This document shows, piece by piece, positions 17,049 to 25,962 of a stretch of 64,000 nt of DNA. The notes beneath the pieces are model-generated. The model was not told the origin of the DNA. It saw only the letters and a program-made list of their open reading frames with translations, and did no database searches. Location of the stretch: the NCBI RefSeq assembly GCF_020880975.1, contig NZ_JAJIWP010000003.1, positions 124,001 to 188,000 of the forward strand, written 5' to 3'. The DNA comes from Mucilaginibacter sp. UR6-1. Its GTDB lineage: Bacteria > Bacteroidota > Bacteroidia > Sphingobacteriales > Sphingobacteriaceae. The stretch's first letter is position 1. Each line of letters starts with the position of its first letter. A program made the position numbers and the translations under genes.

Positions 17049-18569
17049 TTACGGCACTATCTGCCACAATTCCGCGTCGTACTGGTTTTCAAACCATTGC
17101 TCCAGCTTGGTGCCGGGTGTTTGATTACTTTGCGGTACGTTTAGAGCGAACAGGCTGCGGCGGTTGATCAGCTTAAAGTAGCCGTTGCCCATATCCTGTA
17201 CACGCCATTGCTGGGCTATGTTGTTGTTATCCGTCCATTGTATCAATATATTTCCTGCCGATAATGATCCGCCGGCGTTATCCAGGCATAAATTTGAGGC
17301 TGCCGACTTAATCTTGTAATAGCCATTGCCCAAACTGGTGAACACCCATTTTTGCGCAATGTTGCCGTTGTCTGTGTACTGTTGTATCTGCTCTCCCGGG
17401 GTACTGCTGCCGCTGGGCACATCAACACATTGCGAGGTTACTTTTGATTTGATGCGATAGGTGCCGTTGGCGATCGGCATGGCATAAGCTGTACCTACGG
17501 ATGGCGACGGGATAGGGATACCTTTTTCTATCGGGATGCCAAAATAAGGTATATCACCATCCCAGGCGAATTGCTGTGTCATGATGCGCCTGTCCCAGCC
17601 GGAGCCATCTGAGTTAGCGGCATGGTACACTATCCACCACTGTATATTGTCGGGCGATTTAACGAACGAGGCATGGCCCGGCCCGTAAACGTTTCCAAAG
17701 CGTGAAAACGCCGCGGTAGATTGCTTTACCCATGATGATTTTACCATCAGGTTGCCATTGGTGCATGTAATGCGGCCAAGGCAATAGTCATTCGTCCAGC
17801 TACCGCTGGCCGAATAAATAATGTTCACTGTACTACCGCTGATGAGGGATGTTGGCCCTTCGTTTACGGTAGGCGTGCCTACCTTTTCCCAGGCGTAATC
17901 CGGGCGGGATATTTCAACCCGTTCGCCGGTAATGGTGTAGGGGTTACTCATTTTAGCGATGTATAAGTATTGCGAAACATTGGTGGTACCTTCCCAGCCC
18001 GACCATACAAAGTATTGCTCACCATTGTAATCAAACGGGTGCCCGTCAATAGCCCAGCGGTCGGTAGCCGGGGTGAGTTTGGCTTTATAGGCGTAGCCAC
18101 CCGCAAGCGGATCGCCGGAGTTGGTGCCGCCCTCAAGCACATACATGCGGTGATTGTCGTTATTGCCGTTGTCGGCAGCAAAGTAAACATACCAGTGGCC
18201 GCCGCGGTAATGCAGCTCAGGCGCCCACAGGTTTGATGAATACCCGGTGCCTGCCGGAGGCGTAAAAATGTATGTTTTAGTTTGCTGCAGCAGGTTTTGC
18301 AGCGTGGCAGATTTGGTGATGTACAGCCGCCCGCCGTCTGATCCGCAGTAGTAATAAAAACCACCTATGTGGATAACCCATGGGTCATAATAGCTGCCAT
18401 TATCAACTGAGGGTAGCGCGTTGGTGAAAATAGGCGATGCGGCAGTTTCTTTCTTGATAGTGTCGGTGTCGGCTGGGTTATCAGCGGGTGTCTCTTGTTT
18501 TTTACAACCTGCCAATAAAATAGTGATCACAGCCCACAGCATGAGCATAAGTCCTGAAAGTTTTTTCAT
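17049..18569 (-). CDS. Glycoside hydrolase family 43 lipoprotein with ricin-type lectin domain
   Basis: A 506-residue lipoprotein (lipobox LLAGC, Cys 22) acting at the cell surface or periplasm on plant-type arabinan, arabinoxylan or related glycans. The five-bladed GH43 propeller covers about residues 50-365. The expected three acids are visible: Asp in GSYYDPWVIH, Asp in WAIDGHPFDY and Glu in TVNEGPTSLI. A beta-trefoil ricin/CBM13 domain follows (about 368-506) with three QxW-type repeats (AQKWVF, AQQWRV, AELWQI). It stands alone: no SusCD pair or other CAZyme lies beside it, so it is not part of an obvious polysaccharide locus in this window. Exact substrate is not decidable. Confidence 0.85.
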   Translation of the reverse strand: MKKLSGLMLMLWAVITILLAGCKKQETPADNPADTDTIKKETAASPIFTNALPSVDNGSYYDPWVIHIGGFYYYCGSDGGRLYITKSATLQNLLQQTKTYIFTPPAGTGYSSNLWAPELHYRGGHWYVYFAADNGNNDNHRMYVLEGGTNSGDPLAGGYAYKAKLTPATDRWAIDGHPFDYNGEQYFVWSGWEGTTNVSQYLYIAKMSNPYTITGERVEISRPDYAWEKVGTPTVNEGPTSLISGSTVNIIYSASGSWTNDYCLGRITCTNGNLMVKSSWVKQSTAAFSRFGNVYGPGHASFVKSPDNIQWWIVYHAANSDGSGWDRRIMTQQFAWDGDIPYFGIPIEKGIPIPSPSVGTAYAMPIANGTYRIKSKVTSQCVDVPSGSSTPGEQIQQYTDNGNIAQKWVFTSLGNGYYKIKSAASNLCLDNAGGSLSAGNILIQWTDNNNIAQQWRVQDMGNGYFKLINRRSLFALNVPQSNQTPGTKLEQWFENQYDAELWQIVP

Positions 18570-18787
18570 GATAGATAGGTATAGTTAATAAAATTGGTTA
18601 TAGGTTAAACGGCGCATTTAAGTATTGGGTTTCACTTGTTTGGGTTTTTTGTTAGTGGAGGAGCTGTTAGAGATGAATCATCGGTGTAAAAACAAAATAA
18701 ATAATACTATAAATTGCTAAAAAAATTAGATATTTTTTTCTCGTGTAAATATTAAATAGCTATAATTGTCACATTGTATAAAAAGGA

Positions 18788-19415
18788 TTGAATAGAATAT
18801 ATTTATATAGAATGACACATGTTAAGAATATACCGCATATTCTTAAGCACGGCATTACTCATCAAAATTCACCCAATAAAAATCCTGATTATGTACAAAT
18901 TGGATTTCCTGGTTTAATTACAAAACGAGAGAAAGTAATTGTGCTGGGTAGGAATAAATTGAGTGATTACATCCCATTCTATTTCGGTTATCGTATGCCG
19001 ATGTTATATGTAATTAAGCATGGAAACAACAGTGCGACCTATAATATGAATTCAATATCTAATGAAGATGTTGTATATTGTATAACAAATTTAGATCAGA
19101 TTATAAATCATGGTTTAGGTTTTGCATTTTCAAATGGACACGCTTTAAGTGCTTTTACAGATTTTTTTAATGTTGAAGATGTTGGAAAATATTCACAACA
19201 CAATTGACCATGAAGCCATAGGTGTTACATATTGGAAAGACGATAATGATCTCGATTTGAAAAGGCGAAAAGAAGCGGAATTTTTATTGGAAGATGATTT
19301 GCCTGTTAGTGCGTTGTTAGGATACGCCGTTTTTAATGACGCCGCTAAACAAAAATTGATAGCGTACGGAATTCAGGAAAGGGTGATAGCTGTAAGACCA
19401 CAATATTATTTTTAG
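18788..19415 (+). pseudogene. darT: DarT ADP-ribosyltransferase toxin, frameshifted
   Basis: DarT (DUF4433) adds ADP-ribose to thymidine in single-stranded DNA. The start (TTG at 18788) reads LNRIYLYRMTH, the family N-terminus; GFPGLITKREKVIVLGR and SNGHALSAFTDFFN follow, and the frame stops at 19205 after 139 residues. A second frame, one base on, continues the family without loss: TIDHEAIGVTYWKDDNDL, KRRKEAEFLLEDDLP, ending RPQYYF at 19415. The shift lies near 19188-19195. The Glu in KEAEFLLE, which I take as the catalytic Glu by family memory, is in the second frame, so the truncated product should be inactive. Cause: a lost AT from a TATAT, an extra T, a sequencing error or programmed shifting. 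AT-rich, unlike neighbours, suggesting transfer. Confidence 0.8.
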
Positions 19416-19416
19416 T

Positions 19417-20454
19417 ATGATTAGATATATTGAAGGGAATATATTAGAAAGTAATGCCGAAGTTTTGGTAAATACCGTAAATACTATGGGTATTATGGGT
19501 AAAGGCCTTGCTTTGCAATTCAAAAAGGAATTCCCTCAAAATTTTAAAATATATCAAACAGCGTGTAAAGAGGGTCGTTTTGATATTGGTGATTTGGTTG
19601 TTACCGAAGAAGATTCTCTGTTATACGGTAAGAAAACTATAGTGAACTTGCCAACCAAAACTGATTGGCGCAAACCATCAGAGTATAGCTATATTGAAAC
19701 CGGATTAAAAAAAATAGCCGAGTTAATAGCTGCGCGAAACATTAAATCTGTAGCTATACCATCATTAGGTACAGGCCATGGTGGTTTAGATTGGGGCAGG
19801 GTAAAAAATATAATCGAGGACATAGTTGGTAATACGGATTGTGACGTGCAGGTATACTTACCTAATGTTGTGATAAAAGAGGTAATGAAAGCCGAACGAG
19901 CCAAATTAACACCGGCCAGGGCCATGCTGTTAGCCGTGCTTTTTGATGTTGTAAGGGATGGAGAGTTTGTTTCTGAATTTTCCGCTGAAAAAATAGCTTA
20001 TTTTTTACAGCGTTTTGGCGCAAAAGATATATTTAAACTAAACTTTAAACCTAATTTTTATGGGCCATATTCAGGCAAGGTGAGGCGTGTTTTATATTAT
20101 CTTAATGGCAGTTACATCAGCGGTTATAGTGCTATGGATAAAAAGCCCTTTGAAGAATTGGGGCTGATGTTAGAGGCTGAGAAAGATGTACTTGATTATT
20201 TAGCAGAGCAGTCTAATTTAATATATCTCAATATAGTTAATAAAACAAAGTCTTTTCTTTCCGGCTTTTATTCCTCATTTGGTTTGGAGTTGCTATCAAC
20301 AATTGATTTCTTGTCATCCGAGCATAATACGAAGGATATTGAAGTTATTTCTTCTCATCTAACACAATGGAGTAATCGAAAAAAAACCCTTTTCTCGAAC
20401 GAGAGATTTGTACAACAGGCTTTAACACGATTAAAGGAACATAAACTGGTATAA
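19417..20454 (+). CDS. darG: DarG antitoxin, macrodomain ADP-ribosyl hydrolase
   Basis: A 345-residue antitoxin that removes ADP-ribose from DNA and also binds DarT. The N-terminal macrodomain (about 1-150) has VNTVNTMGIMGKGLALQFKK and SLGTGHGGLDW, the ADP-ribose-binding loops. A C-terminal helical DarG domain (about 165-345) contains FAEKIAYFLQRFG-type sequence (SAEKIAYFLQRFGAKDIF) and is the part known to bind and block DarT. It starts 1 nt after the stop of darT, so the two are translated from one message. The reading frame is intact although the toxin is broken. The gene is AT-rich like darT, and a terminator follows 7 nt after its stop. Confidence 0.9.
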   Translation: MIRYIEGNILESNAEVLVNTVNTMGIMGKGLALQFKKEFPQNFKIYQTACKEGRFDIGDLVVTEEDSLLYGKKTIVNLPTKTDWRKPSEYSYIETGLKKIAELIAARNIKSVAIPSLGTGHGGLDWGRVKNIIEDIVGNTDCDVQVYLPNVVIKEVMKAERAKLTPARAMLLAVLFDVVRDGEFVSEFSAEKIAYFLQRFGAKDIFKLNFKPNFYGPYSGKVRRVLYYLNGSYISGYSAMDKKPFEELGLMLEAEKDVLDYLAEQSNLIYLNIVNKTKSFLSGFYSSFGLELLSTIDFLSSEHNTKDIEVISSHLTQWSNRKKTLFSNERFVQQALTRLKEHKLV

Positions 20455-20461
20455 GGATAGG

Positions 20462-20488
20462 AACGCTTTCTATAACGAAAGCGTTTTT
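20462..20488 (+). terminator. Rho-independent terminator of darTG
   Basis: Perfect 9-bp stem AACGCTTTC / GAAAGCGTT with a 6-nt loop and a TTTTT tail, directly after darG. It separates darTG from uvrB, so the two are separate transcripts. Confidence 0.8.
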
Positions 20489-20547
20489 AGTTATATGATG
20501 GTTTGTGTCAGCTTTTCATTGTTATGTTTTAATACAACATACTCGCC

Positions 20548-20577
20548 TTTTCGCTGTTAAACTTATTCGTATTTTTG
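20548..20577 (+). promoter_or_regulatory. Probable uvrB promoter
   Basis: TTTT-N18-TATTTTTG; the second box is a perfect TAnnTTTG Bacteroidota -7 element ending 6 nt before the uvrB ATG. Transcription would begin almost at the start codon, giving a nearly leaderless message. Confidence 0.45.
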
Positions 20578-20583
20578 TTATAG

Positions 20584-22617
20584 ATGGATTTTAAACTTAC
20601 CTCTGAATATCAACCCACAGGCGATCAGCCTACAGCTATAAAGCAACTGGTTGAGGGCGTTAATAATGGTGATCAGTACCAAACCCTGCTGGGTGTTACC
20701 GGCTCTGGCAAAACCTTTACGGTGGCCAACCTGATAGCTCAAACGCAACGCCCTACGCTGATATTGAGCCATAATAAAACCCTTGCCGCGCAATTGTACG
20801 GCGAGTTCAAGCAGTTCTTCCCCGAAAACGCGGTGAACTACTTTGTATCTTATTACGATTACTATCAGCCAGAGGCTTTCATCCCCACAACCAATACTTA
20901 TATAGAAAAGGACTTGCAGATAAACGACGAGATCGAGAAACTGCGCCTGCGCACCACCTCGGCGCTTATGTCGGGCAGGAGGGATGTGATCGTGGTATCG
21001 TCCATATCGTGCATTTACGGTATGGGTAACCCGGAGGATTTTGCCAACTCAGTATTTAAGTTCGCGGTAGGTACACGTATTAGTCGTAACGCGTTTTTGC
21101 ACCGTTTGGTAGAGATATTGTACGCCCGCACCACGGCCGATTTTAAGCGTGGTACCTTCAGGGTTAAAGGCGATGTGGTTGATATTTTCCCGGCGTATAT
21201 GGACCATGCCTACCGCATATCCTTTTTCGGTGATGATATTGAGGAGCTAAGCACGTTTGATATCACCAGCGGTAAAACAATCGAGAAGATGACGCACATG
21301 GTGCTGTACCCGGCCAACCTGTATGTTGCCCCGCGCGAGCGTTTTCAGCAATCGGTATGGGCCATACAGGAGGAACTGGAAACCCGTAAGAAACAGTTTA
21401 TAGATGATAGTCGCTTTTTAGAGGCCAAACGCTTGGAAGAAAGGGTGAACTACGACCTCGAAATGATACGCGAACTGGGCTATTGCTCGGGTATCGAAAA
21501 TTATTCGCGCTTTTTTGATGGCCGCCAGCCCGGTGCCAGGCCTTTCTGCCTGCTGGATTATTTTCCGGATGATTACCTGATGGTGATTGATGAGAGCCAC
21601 GTTACCGTGCCGCAGATCCGTGCCATGTATGGCGGCGACCGTTCGCGCAAAATATCGCTTGTTGATTATGGCTTCCGCCTGCCTGCCGCTATGGATAATC
21701 GCCCGTTAAACTTCCAGGAGTTTGAGAGGCTTGCCCCGCAAACGGTTTATGTGAGTGCCACACCGGGCGACTACGAGCTCGAAAAATCAGAAGGTGTGGT
21801 GGTAGAGCAGGTGATACGCCCAACCGGACTGCTTGACCCGGTTATAGAGATACGCCCTATAATTAACCAGGTAGATGATTTGCTGGAAGAGGTGGATCAA
21901 ACCATAAAAAAGGGCGACCGTATATTGGTTACCACTTTAACCAAACGTATGGCCGAAGAACTGGCCAAGTATATGGATAAGCTGGGTATTAAATGCCGCT
22001 ATATACACTCCGAAGTAAAAACGCTGGAACGTGTGGAGATACTGCGCGGTTTGCGCCTTGGTGAGTTTGATGTGCTGATCGGTATAAACTTATTGCGTGA
22101 GGGATTGGATTTGCCCGAAGTATCACTGGTTGCCATTTTGGATGCCGATAAGGAAGGTTTCCTGCGGTCGGAGCGTTCGCTGATACAAACCATCGGCCGT
22201 GCCGCGCGTAATGATCGGGGCAGGGTAATTATGTATGCCGATACCATTACCGATTCGATGCAGATCACGATGGATGAAACCAACCGCCGCCGCGAAAAGC
22301 AGATTGCCTATAACACCGAGCATGGCATTACGCCGCGCACGGTAGGTAAATCAAGAGAAGCCATTATTGAGCAAACCTCGGTGGTCGACTTTAAGGGTGG
22401 TGTACAAAAAGCCTATGTAGAGCAGGATACCGTTAGCCTGGCTGCCGACCCGATAGTGCAGTACATGAGCAAGCCCGATCTTAAAAAATCGATAGACAAC
22501 ACCCGCAAGGATATGCTCGCCGCCGCCAAGAATATGGACTTCCTGTTAGCCGCCAAGCTCCGCGATGAAATGTTCGCCCTGGAGAAAATGATGGAAGAAA
22601 GGTTTGGGGGGAAATAG
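20584..22617 (+). CDS. uvrB: Excinuclease ABC subunit B
   Basis: Damage-verifying helicase-like ATPase of nucleotide excision repair; works with UvrA and UvrC in the cytoplasm. 677 residues, the usual length. Walker A GVTGSGKT at about 37-44, the beta-hairpin region with YYDYYQPEAFIP at about 90-105, Walker B-type VIDESHV at about 336, helicase motif VI QTIGRAARN, and the C-terminal UVR helix pair (KNMDFLLAAKLRDEM) that binds UvrC. It sits directly after the darTG module. DarT lesions are reported to engage excision repair, but a terminator and a separate promoter argue against co-transcription. Confidence 0.98.
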   Translation: MDFKLTSEYQPTGDQPTAIKQLVEGVNNGDQYQTLLGVTGSGKTFTVANLIAQTQRPTLILSHNKTLAAQLYGEFKQFFPENAVNYFVSYYDYYQPEAFIPTTNTYIEKDLQINDEIEKLRLRTTSALMSGRRDVIVVSSISCIYGMGNPEDFANSVFKFAVGTRISRNAFLHRLVEILYARTTADFKRGTFRVKGDVVDIFPAYMDHAYRISFFGDDIEELSTFDITSGKTIEKMTHMVLYPANLYVAPRERFQQSVWAIQEELETRKKQFIDDSRFLEAKRLEERVNYDLEMIRELGYCSGIENYSRFFDGRQPGARPFCLLDYFPDDYLMVIDESHVTVPQIRAMYGGDRSRKISLVDYGFRLPAAMDNRPLNFQEFERLAPQTVYVSATPGDYELEKSEGVVVEQVIRPTGLLDPVIEIRPIINQVDDLLEEVDQTIKKGDRILVTTLTKRMAEELAKYMDKLGIKCRYIHSEVKTLERVEILRGLRLGEFDVLIGINLLREGLDLPEVSLVAILDADKEGFLRSERSLIQTIGRAARNDRGRVIMYADTITDSMQITMDETNRRREKQIAYNTEHGITPRTVGKSREAIIEQTSVVDFKGGVQKAYVEQDTVSLAADPIVQYMSKPDLKKSIDNTRKDMLAAAKNMDFLLAAKLRDEMFALEKMMEERFGGK

Positions 22618-22623
22618 CGATCA

Positions 22624-22700
22624 GGCATTGGTCATTAGTCATTTGAAGTTTGTTTACCCTAAAGATCCTCAATGACCAATGATCAATGCCCAATGACCGG
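22624..22700. repeat. Imperfect palindromic intergenic repeat
   Basis: Built of repeated CATTGGTCATT-type words. CATTGGTCATT at 22626-22636 is the exact reverse complement of AATGACCAATG at 22671-22681, and degenerate extra copies flank both. It looks like a non-coding MITE/REP-type element between uvrB and the DUF4834 gene; a related design occurs at 30061-30158. Confidence 0.55.
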
Positions 22701-22752
22701 GCAGTAAAAACCAACCACCAATCATAACCAAACATTTTTAGCGTTATTAACT

Positions 22753-22760
22753 TATATTTG
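22753..22760 (+). promoter_or_regulatory. Probable -7 promoter element of the DUF4834 gene
   Basis: TATATTTG matches the Bacteroidota TAnnTTTG consensus, 20 nt before the ATG. The -33 element is weak (T-rich stretch at 22735-22739). Confidence 0.4.
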
Positions 22761-22780
22761 CAGGCACAATATTAATTCGC

Positions 22781-23038
22781 ATGGGATTATTACGTTTTTT
22801 ATTCATAGCGATAGCGGTTTTATACATCGTGCGTATAATAGCACGTTTGCTGCTGCCTATGTTTTTTCAAAAAATTGTTAACAAAGCACAACAACAGGCT
22901 AATAACCAATACCGCCAACAGCAGCAACCTCCGCGCAAGCCCGAGGGAAGTATCCGTGTTGACTATGTTCCGCACGAAAAACGTTCATCAGTGCCTGACA
23001 GTGAAGGCGAGTACGTAAGCTACGAGGAAGTTAAATAG
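22781..23038 (+). CDS. DUF4834 family small membrane protein
   Basis: An 85-residue protein with one N-terminal membrane helix (about 3-27, LLRFLFIAIAVLYIVRIIAR). A Gln/Asn-rich linker (about 39-52) and an acidic tail ending DSEGEYVSYEEVK follow. This layout, including the closing YVSYEEVK-like motif, matches the DUF4834 family found in Bacteroidota; function unknown. The next gene starts 2 nt after its stop, so they are translationally linked. Confidence 0.8.
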   Translation: MGLLRFLFIAIAVLYIVRIIARLLLPMFFQKIVNKAQQQANNQYRQQQQPPRKPEGSIRVDYVPHEKRSSVPDSEGEYVSYEEVK

Positions 23039-23040
23039 CT

Positions 23041-23337
23041 ATGGTACCCGAGCAGGTTTTCAGGCGTCGCCCACAGCATAATAATACTCCCGAAACTATT
23101 ATGCTCATCATCGTTAACTATGTGGTGTTTTCTATATCAACACAATTGTTTGCCATGTGCACCAAAATCAATACTTTTTTTTGGGTAGTGCTTGGCTGTC
23201 TTGTACTTTATAACTTTTATATTGTTCGCCGCAACCGCGAAGAGCTCGACCCTATTCGCATCATTGCTTATATAATAAGCCTGCTGGGTATGGTGGCTTT
23301 GTTTTTCTTATTCCGCAGCAGGGCAACCCCTTGTTAA
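23041..23337 (+). CDS. Small three-helix membrane protein, unknown function
   Basis: A 98-residue protein with three hydrophobic helices (about 20-37, 45-62, 74-92) and a basic stretch YIVRRNREELDP between the second and third. No family recognised. It follows the DUF4834 gene by 2 nt and precedes the YfhO-like gene by 77 nt, where a separate promoter lies. Possibly an envelope accessory protein. Confidence 0.7.
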   Translation: MVPEQVFRRRPQHNNTPETIMLIIVNYVVFSISTQLFAMCTKINTFFWVVLGCLVLYNFYIVRRNREELDPIRIIAYIISLLGMVALFFLFRSRATPC

Positions 23338-23356
23338 ACATTCGTTTTAACTTTAA

Positions 23357-23386
23357 TTTACAATCCGGGTCAAATTTTTATTTTTG
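23357..23386 (+). promoter_or_regulatory. Probable promoter of the YfhO-like gene
   Basis: TTTA-N18-TATTTTTG: a perfect TAnnTTTG -7 element at 23379-23386 with a three-of-four -33 element, 28 nt before the chosen ATG. Confidence 0.45.
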
Positions 23387-23414
23387 AGCATTCATACTCA
23401 TTTAAACTATATTG

Positions 23415-25883
23415 ATGAACAACTGGTTTAAGCGCAATGGCGTGCATTTAGCTGTAATAGCAGCTTTCTTGGTAATCTCATTTGCCTATTTCTTTAGTCC
23501 GCTGGTACAAGGCAAAATGCTTTACCAGGGCGATGTATCTCAGGCGCAGGCCATGCAGCGCGAGATAATGACTGTTAAAGAAAAAACAGGCCATGCCCCG
23601 TTATGGACCAACCAGATGTTTGGCGGTATGCCATCATATCAGATATGGGCACCTTATGCATCAAACATCACCACCCATGTAATTGATGTGCTAAAAACCG
23701 TGTTCCCTAACCCGGTTGATACGGTGTTGCTGTACCTGCTGGGTGGTTATTTGCTGTTCAGCGTGCTGCGCTTTAAGCCAATAATGGCAGCGGCCGGTGC
23801 TATAGCTTTCGCTTTTTCATCATACAACTTTATTTATATTATGGCGGGGCACGCCAACCAGGCCTACGCCATAGCCTTTTTTGCACCACTGCTGGCAGGT
23901 ATACTGCTTACCCTGCGTGGCAACTACCTGTGGGGTGGCGTTATCACCGCCTTTTTTATGGCGATGGAAGTACGCTCGAACCACGTACAAATGACGTATT
24001 ACCTTATGCTGTCGCTGATAATTTTAGTGGCTATTGAGGCATATCATGCTATAAAGGCGAAACAAACCGCACCATTTTTAAAGTCGATAGGTGTTTTGGC
24101 CGCCTCATTTGTGCTGGCCATTTTAATTAACGCCGGTACCTTGTGGACTACCTACGAATATAGCCAGTACACCATTCGTGGCAAAGCCAACCTGACAGCG
24201 AAAGCCGATGGCAGCGAAGCCGGTCAGGGGCTTGATAAAGGCTATGCCTATAACTGGAGCGAAGGGGTGGGCGAGATCATCACCTTCCTGGTTCCTAACG
24301 CTTATGGCGGCGGCGACCATACGCCACTTGGCGAAGATTCAAAAGTAGTAAAAGCGCTTACTGATAAAGGCGTTGATGCAGGGCAGGCACAAGGTTTTGC
24401 ACAGCAACTGCCCGTTTACTGGGGCGACAAGCCGGGTACCGCGGGCCCATGGTATTTTGGCGCTATCGTGTGCTTTTTGTACATATTTGGCTTGATAGCA
24501 GTAAAAAACCGTATAAAGTGGTGGATACTTGGCGCCACGCTGCTGAGCGTGCTGCTGTCATTCGGTAAAAACTTTATTGTATTCTCTGATATATTCTTTG
24601 ACTACTTCCCGCTGTACAACAAGTTTCGCGCTGTGGAGTCGATATTGGCAATCGCAAGTCTTTGTTTCCCGATACTGGCATTTTTGGCCATTAACGAGGT
24701 GGTAACCGCGGAGGATAAAAAGCCATTGTTCAACAAACTTAAAATATCATTATACATTACCGGCGGCCTGCTGATTATTATGGCTGTAGCACCTGATATT
24801 TTCTACAGCTTTAAAGGCAGCAACCAGGAAACATTGGTAAGCAGCTTGTCGCAAGCCTTTAATGGCGATAGCGGCATGGCCAACACGGTGGCCTCAGCCT
24901 TAGTGCAGGACAGGATGTCGTTGGCTAAGGCGGATGCCATCCGCTCGCTGATATTCGTGCTGATTACCTTTGGTATACTGTGGGCATACATCAAAGGCAA
25001 ACTGAACGCAACCGCACTTGCCTTCGCATTTGTTGCAGTGATACTGGCTGATATGTGGACGGTTGACAAGCGCTATCTAAAGGATACCAATTTTGTTGAC
25101 AAGTCGGATTTTGCGAACATTTATAAAGCAAGAGAGGTAGATAACATCATCTCGCGCGATACTACATATTACCGTGTAATGGATTTGAGCTTGGCTGATC
25201 CGTTCCGTGATTCGTATGCATCGTACTTTCATAAAACAGTAGGTGGTTTCCACTCGGCACGTTTACGCCGTTTTGATGAACTGATGGAAAACCAGCTATC
25301 AAAAAGCATTAACTCTGATGTGCTGGATATGCTGAACACCAAATACATCATCACTGCTGACCCTAAAACCGGCCAGACAGGTATGCAGCATAATGATGGC
25401 GCTTGCGGCAATGCCTGGTTTGTAAAGAGTATTAAATATGCCGATAATGCCGATCAGGAAATGCAGGCTATTACCAGCTTTAACCCGAAGGATGAGGCCA
25501 TTGTTGATAAGCAGTACAAATCATTTATTGATGAAAAGAATATCGGTATTGATCCTAACGCCAGCATCAAACTGGTAAGCTATGACCCGGAGCATTTGGT
25601 TTACGAAACAGGCTCAACCGCTGCGCAGATAGCCATATTCTCTGAAATATATTATGACAAAGGCTGGAAGATGCTGATAGATGGCGAGGAGAAACCATAT
25701 TTCCGTGCCGATTACCTGCTGCGTGCCGCGCAGATACCGGTAGGTAACCATAAGATCGAGTTCATCTTCCACCCAACCTCTTACTATGCCGGTGAAAACA
25801 TATCACTCGCCGGATCAATTCTGTTGGTGCTGGTATTAGGTGGGGCGATATATACAGAAGTCCGTAAGAAAAAGGTAGCCTGA
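23415..25883 (+). CDS. YfhO-family multi-pass membrane protein
   Basis: An 822-residue integral membrane protein with about 12-14 helices and a C-terminal soluble domain (about 590-790). The N-terminus (HLAVIAAFLVISFAYFFSP) and LYQGDVSQAQAMQREI match the YfhO family. YfhO proteins resemble lipid-linked sugar glycosyltransferases, and some add sugars to lipoteichoic acid; the role in Bacteroidota is not established. The loop with LWTNQMFGGMPSYQIW resembles the acidic/aromatic periplasmic loop of GT-C enzymes. The ATG at 23415 is preferred; a TTG one codon earlier (23412) is in frame. Monocistronic: own promoter and a hairpin terminator 31 nt after the stop. Confidence 0.8.
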   Translation: MNNWFKRNGVHLAVIAAFLVISFAYFFSPLVQGKMLYQGDVSQAQAMQREIMTVKEKTGHAPLWTNQMFGGMPSYQIWAPYASNITTHVIDVLKTVFPNPVDTVLLYLLGGYLLFSVLRFKPIMAAAGAIAFAFSSYNFIYIMAGHANQAYAIAFFAPLLAGILLTLRGNYLWGGVITAFFMAMEVRSNHVQMTYYLMLSLIILVAIEAYHAIKAKQTAPFLKSIGVLAASFVLAILINAGTLWTTYEYSQYTIRGKANLTAKADGSEAGQGLDKGYAYNWSEGVGEIITFLVPNAYGGGDHTPLGEDSKVVKALTDKGVDAGQAQGFAQQLPVYWGDKPGTAGPWYFGAIVCFLYIFGLIAVKNRIKWWILGATLLSVLLSFGKNFIVFSDIFFDYFPLYNKFRAVESILAIASLCFPILAFLAINEVVTAEDKKPLFNKLKISLYITGGLLIIMAVAPDIFYSFKGSNQETLVSSLSQAFNGDSGMANTVASALVQDRMSLAKADAIRSLIFVLITFGILWAYIKGKLNATALAFAFVAVILADMWTVDKRYLKDTNFVDKSDFANIYKAREVDNIISRDTTYYRVMDLSLADPFRDSYASYFHKTVGGFHSARLRRFDELMENQLSKSINSDVLDMLNTKYIITADPKTGQTGMQHNDGACGNAWFVKSIKYADNADQEMQAITSFNPKDEAIVDKQYKSFIDEKNIGIDPNASIKLVSYDPEHLVYETGSTAAQIAIFSEIYYDKGWKMLIDGEEKPYFRADYLLRAAQIPVGNHKIEFIFHPTSYYAGENISLAGSILLVLVLGGAIYTEVRKKKVA

Positions 25884-25913
25884 TCGTAAATCAGATTCCA
25901 ATATAGAAAGCGG

Positions 25914-25939
25914 AAGGCGGCAATATTAATTGCCGCCTT
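25914..25939. terminator. Bidirectional terminator
   Basis: AAGGCGGCAAT / ATTGCCGCCTT stem, 11 bp, extended by outer AAAGC/GCTTT pairing, with TTTTGCTTTTT on the plus side. It lies between the convergent YfhO-like and Bax-inhibitor-1 genes and serves at least the first. Confidence 0.75.
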
Positions 25940-25962
25940 TTGCTTTTTATAAAATGTTGAAC

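Noticed and set aside
19149..19415. Separate small gene starting at a GTG in frame two
   Set aside because: Its first residues are out-of-frame DarT; only the part after about 19193 matches DarT, so it is the second half of a frameshifted toxin gene.
22624..22700. CRISPR array
   Set aside because: Repeats are mirrored and degenerate, without regular spacers or cas genes.
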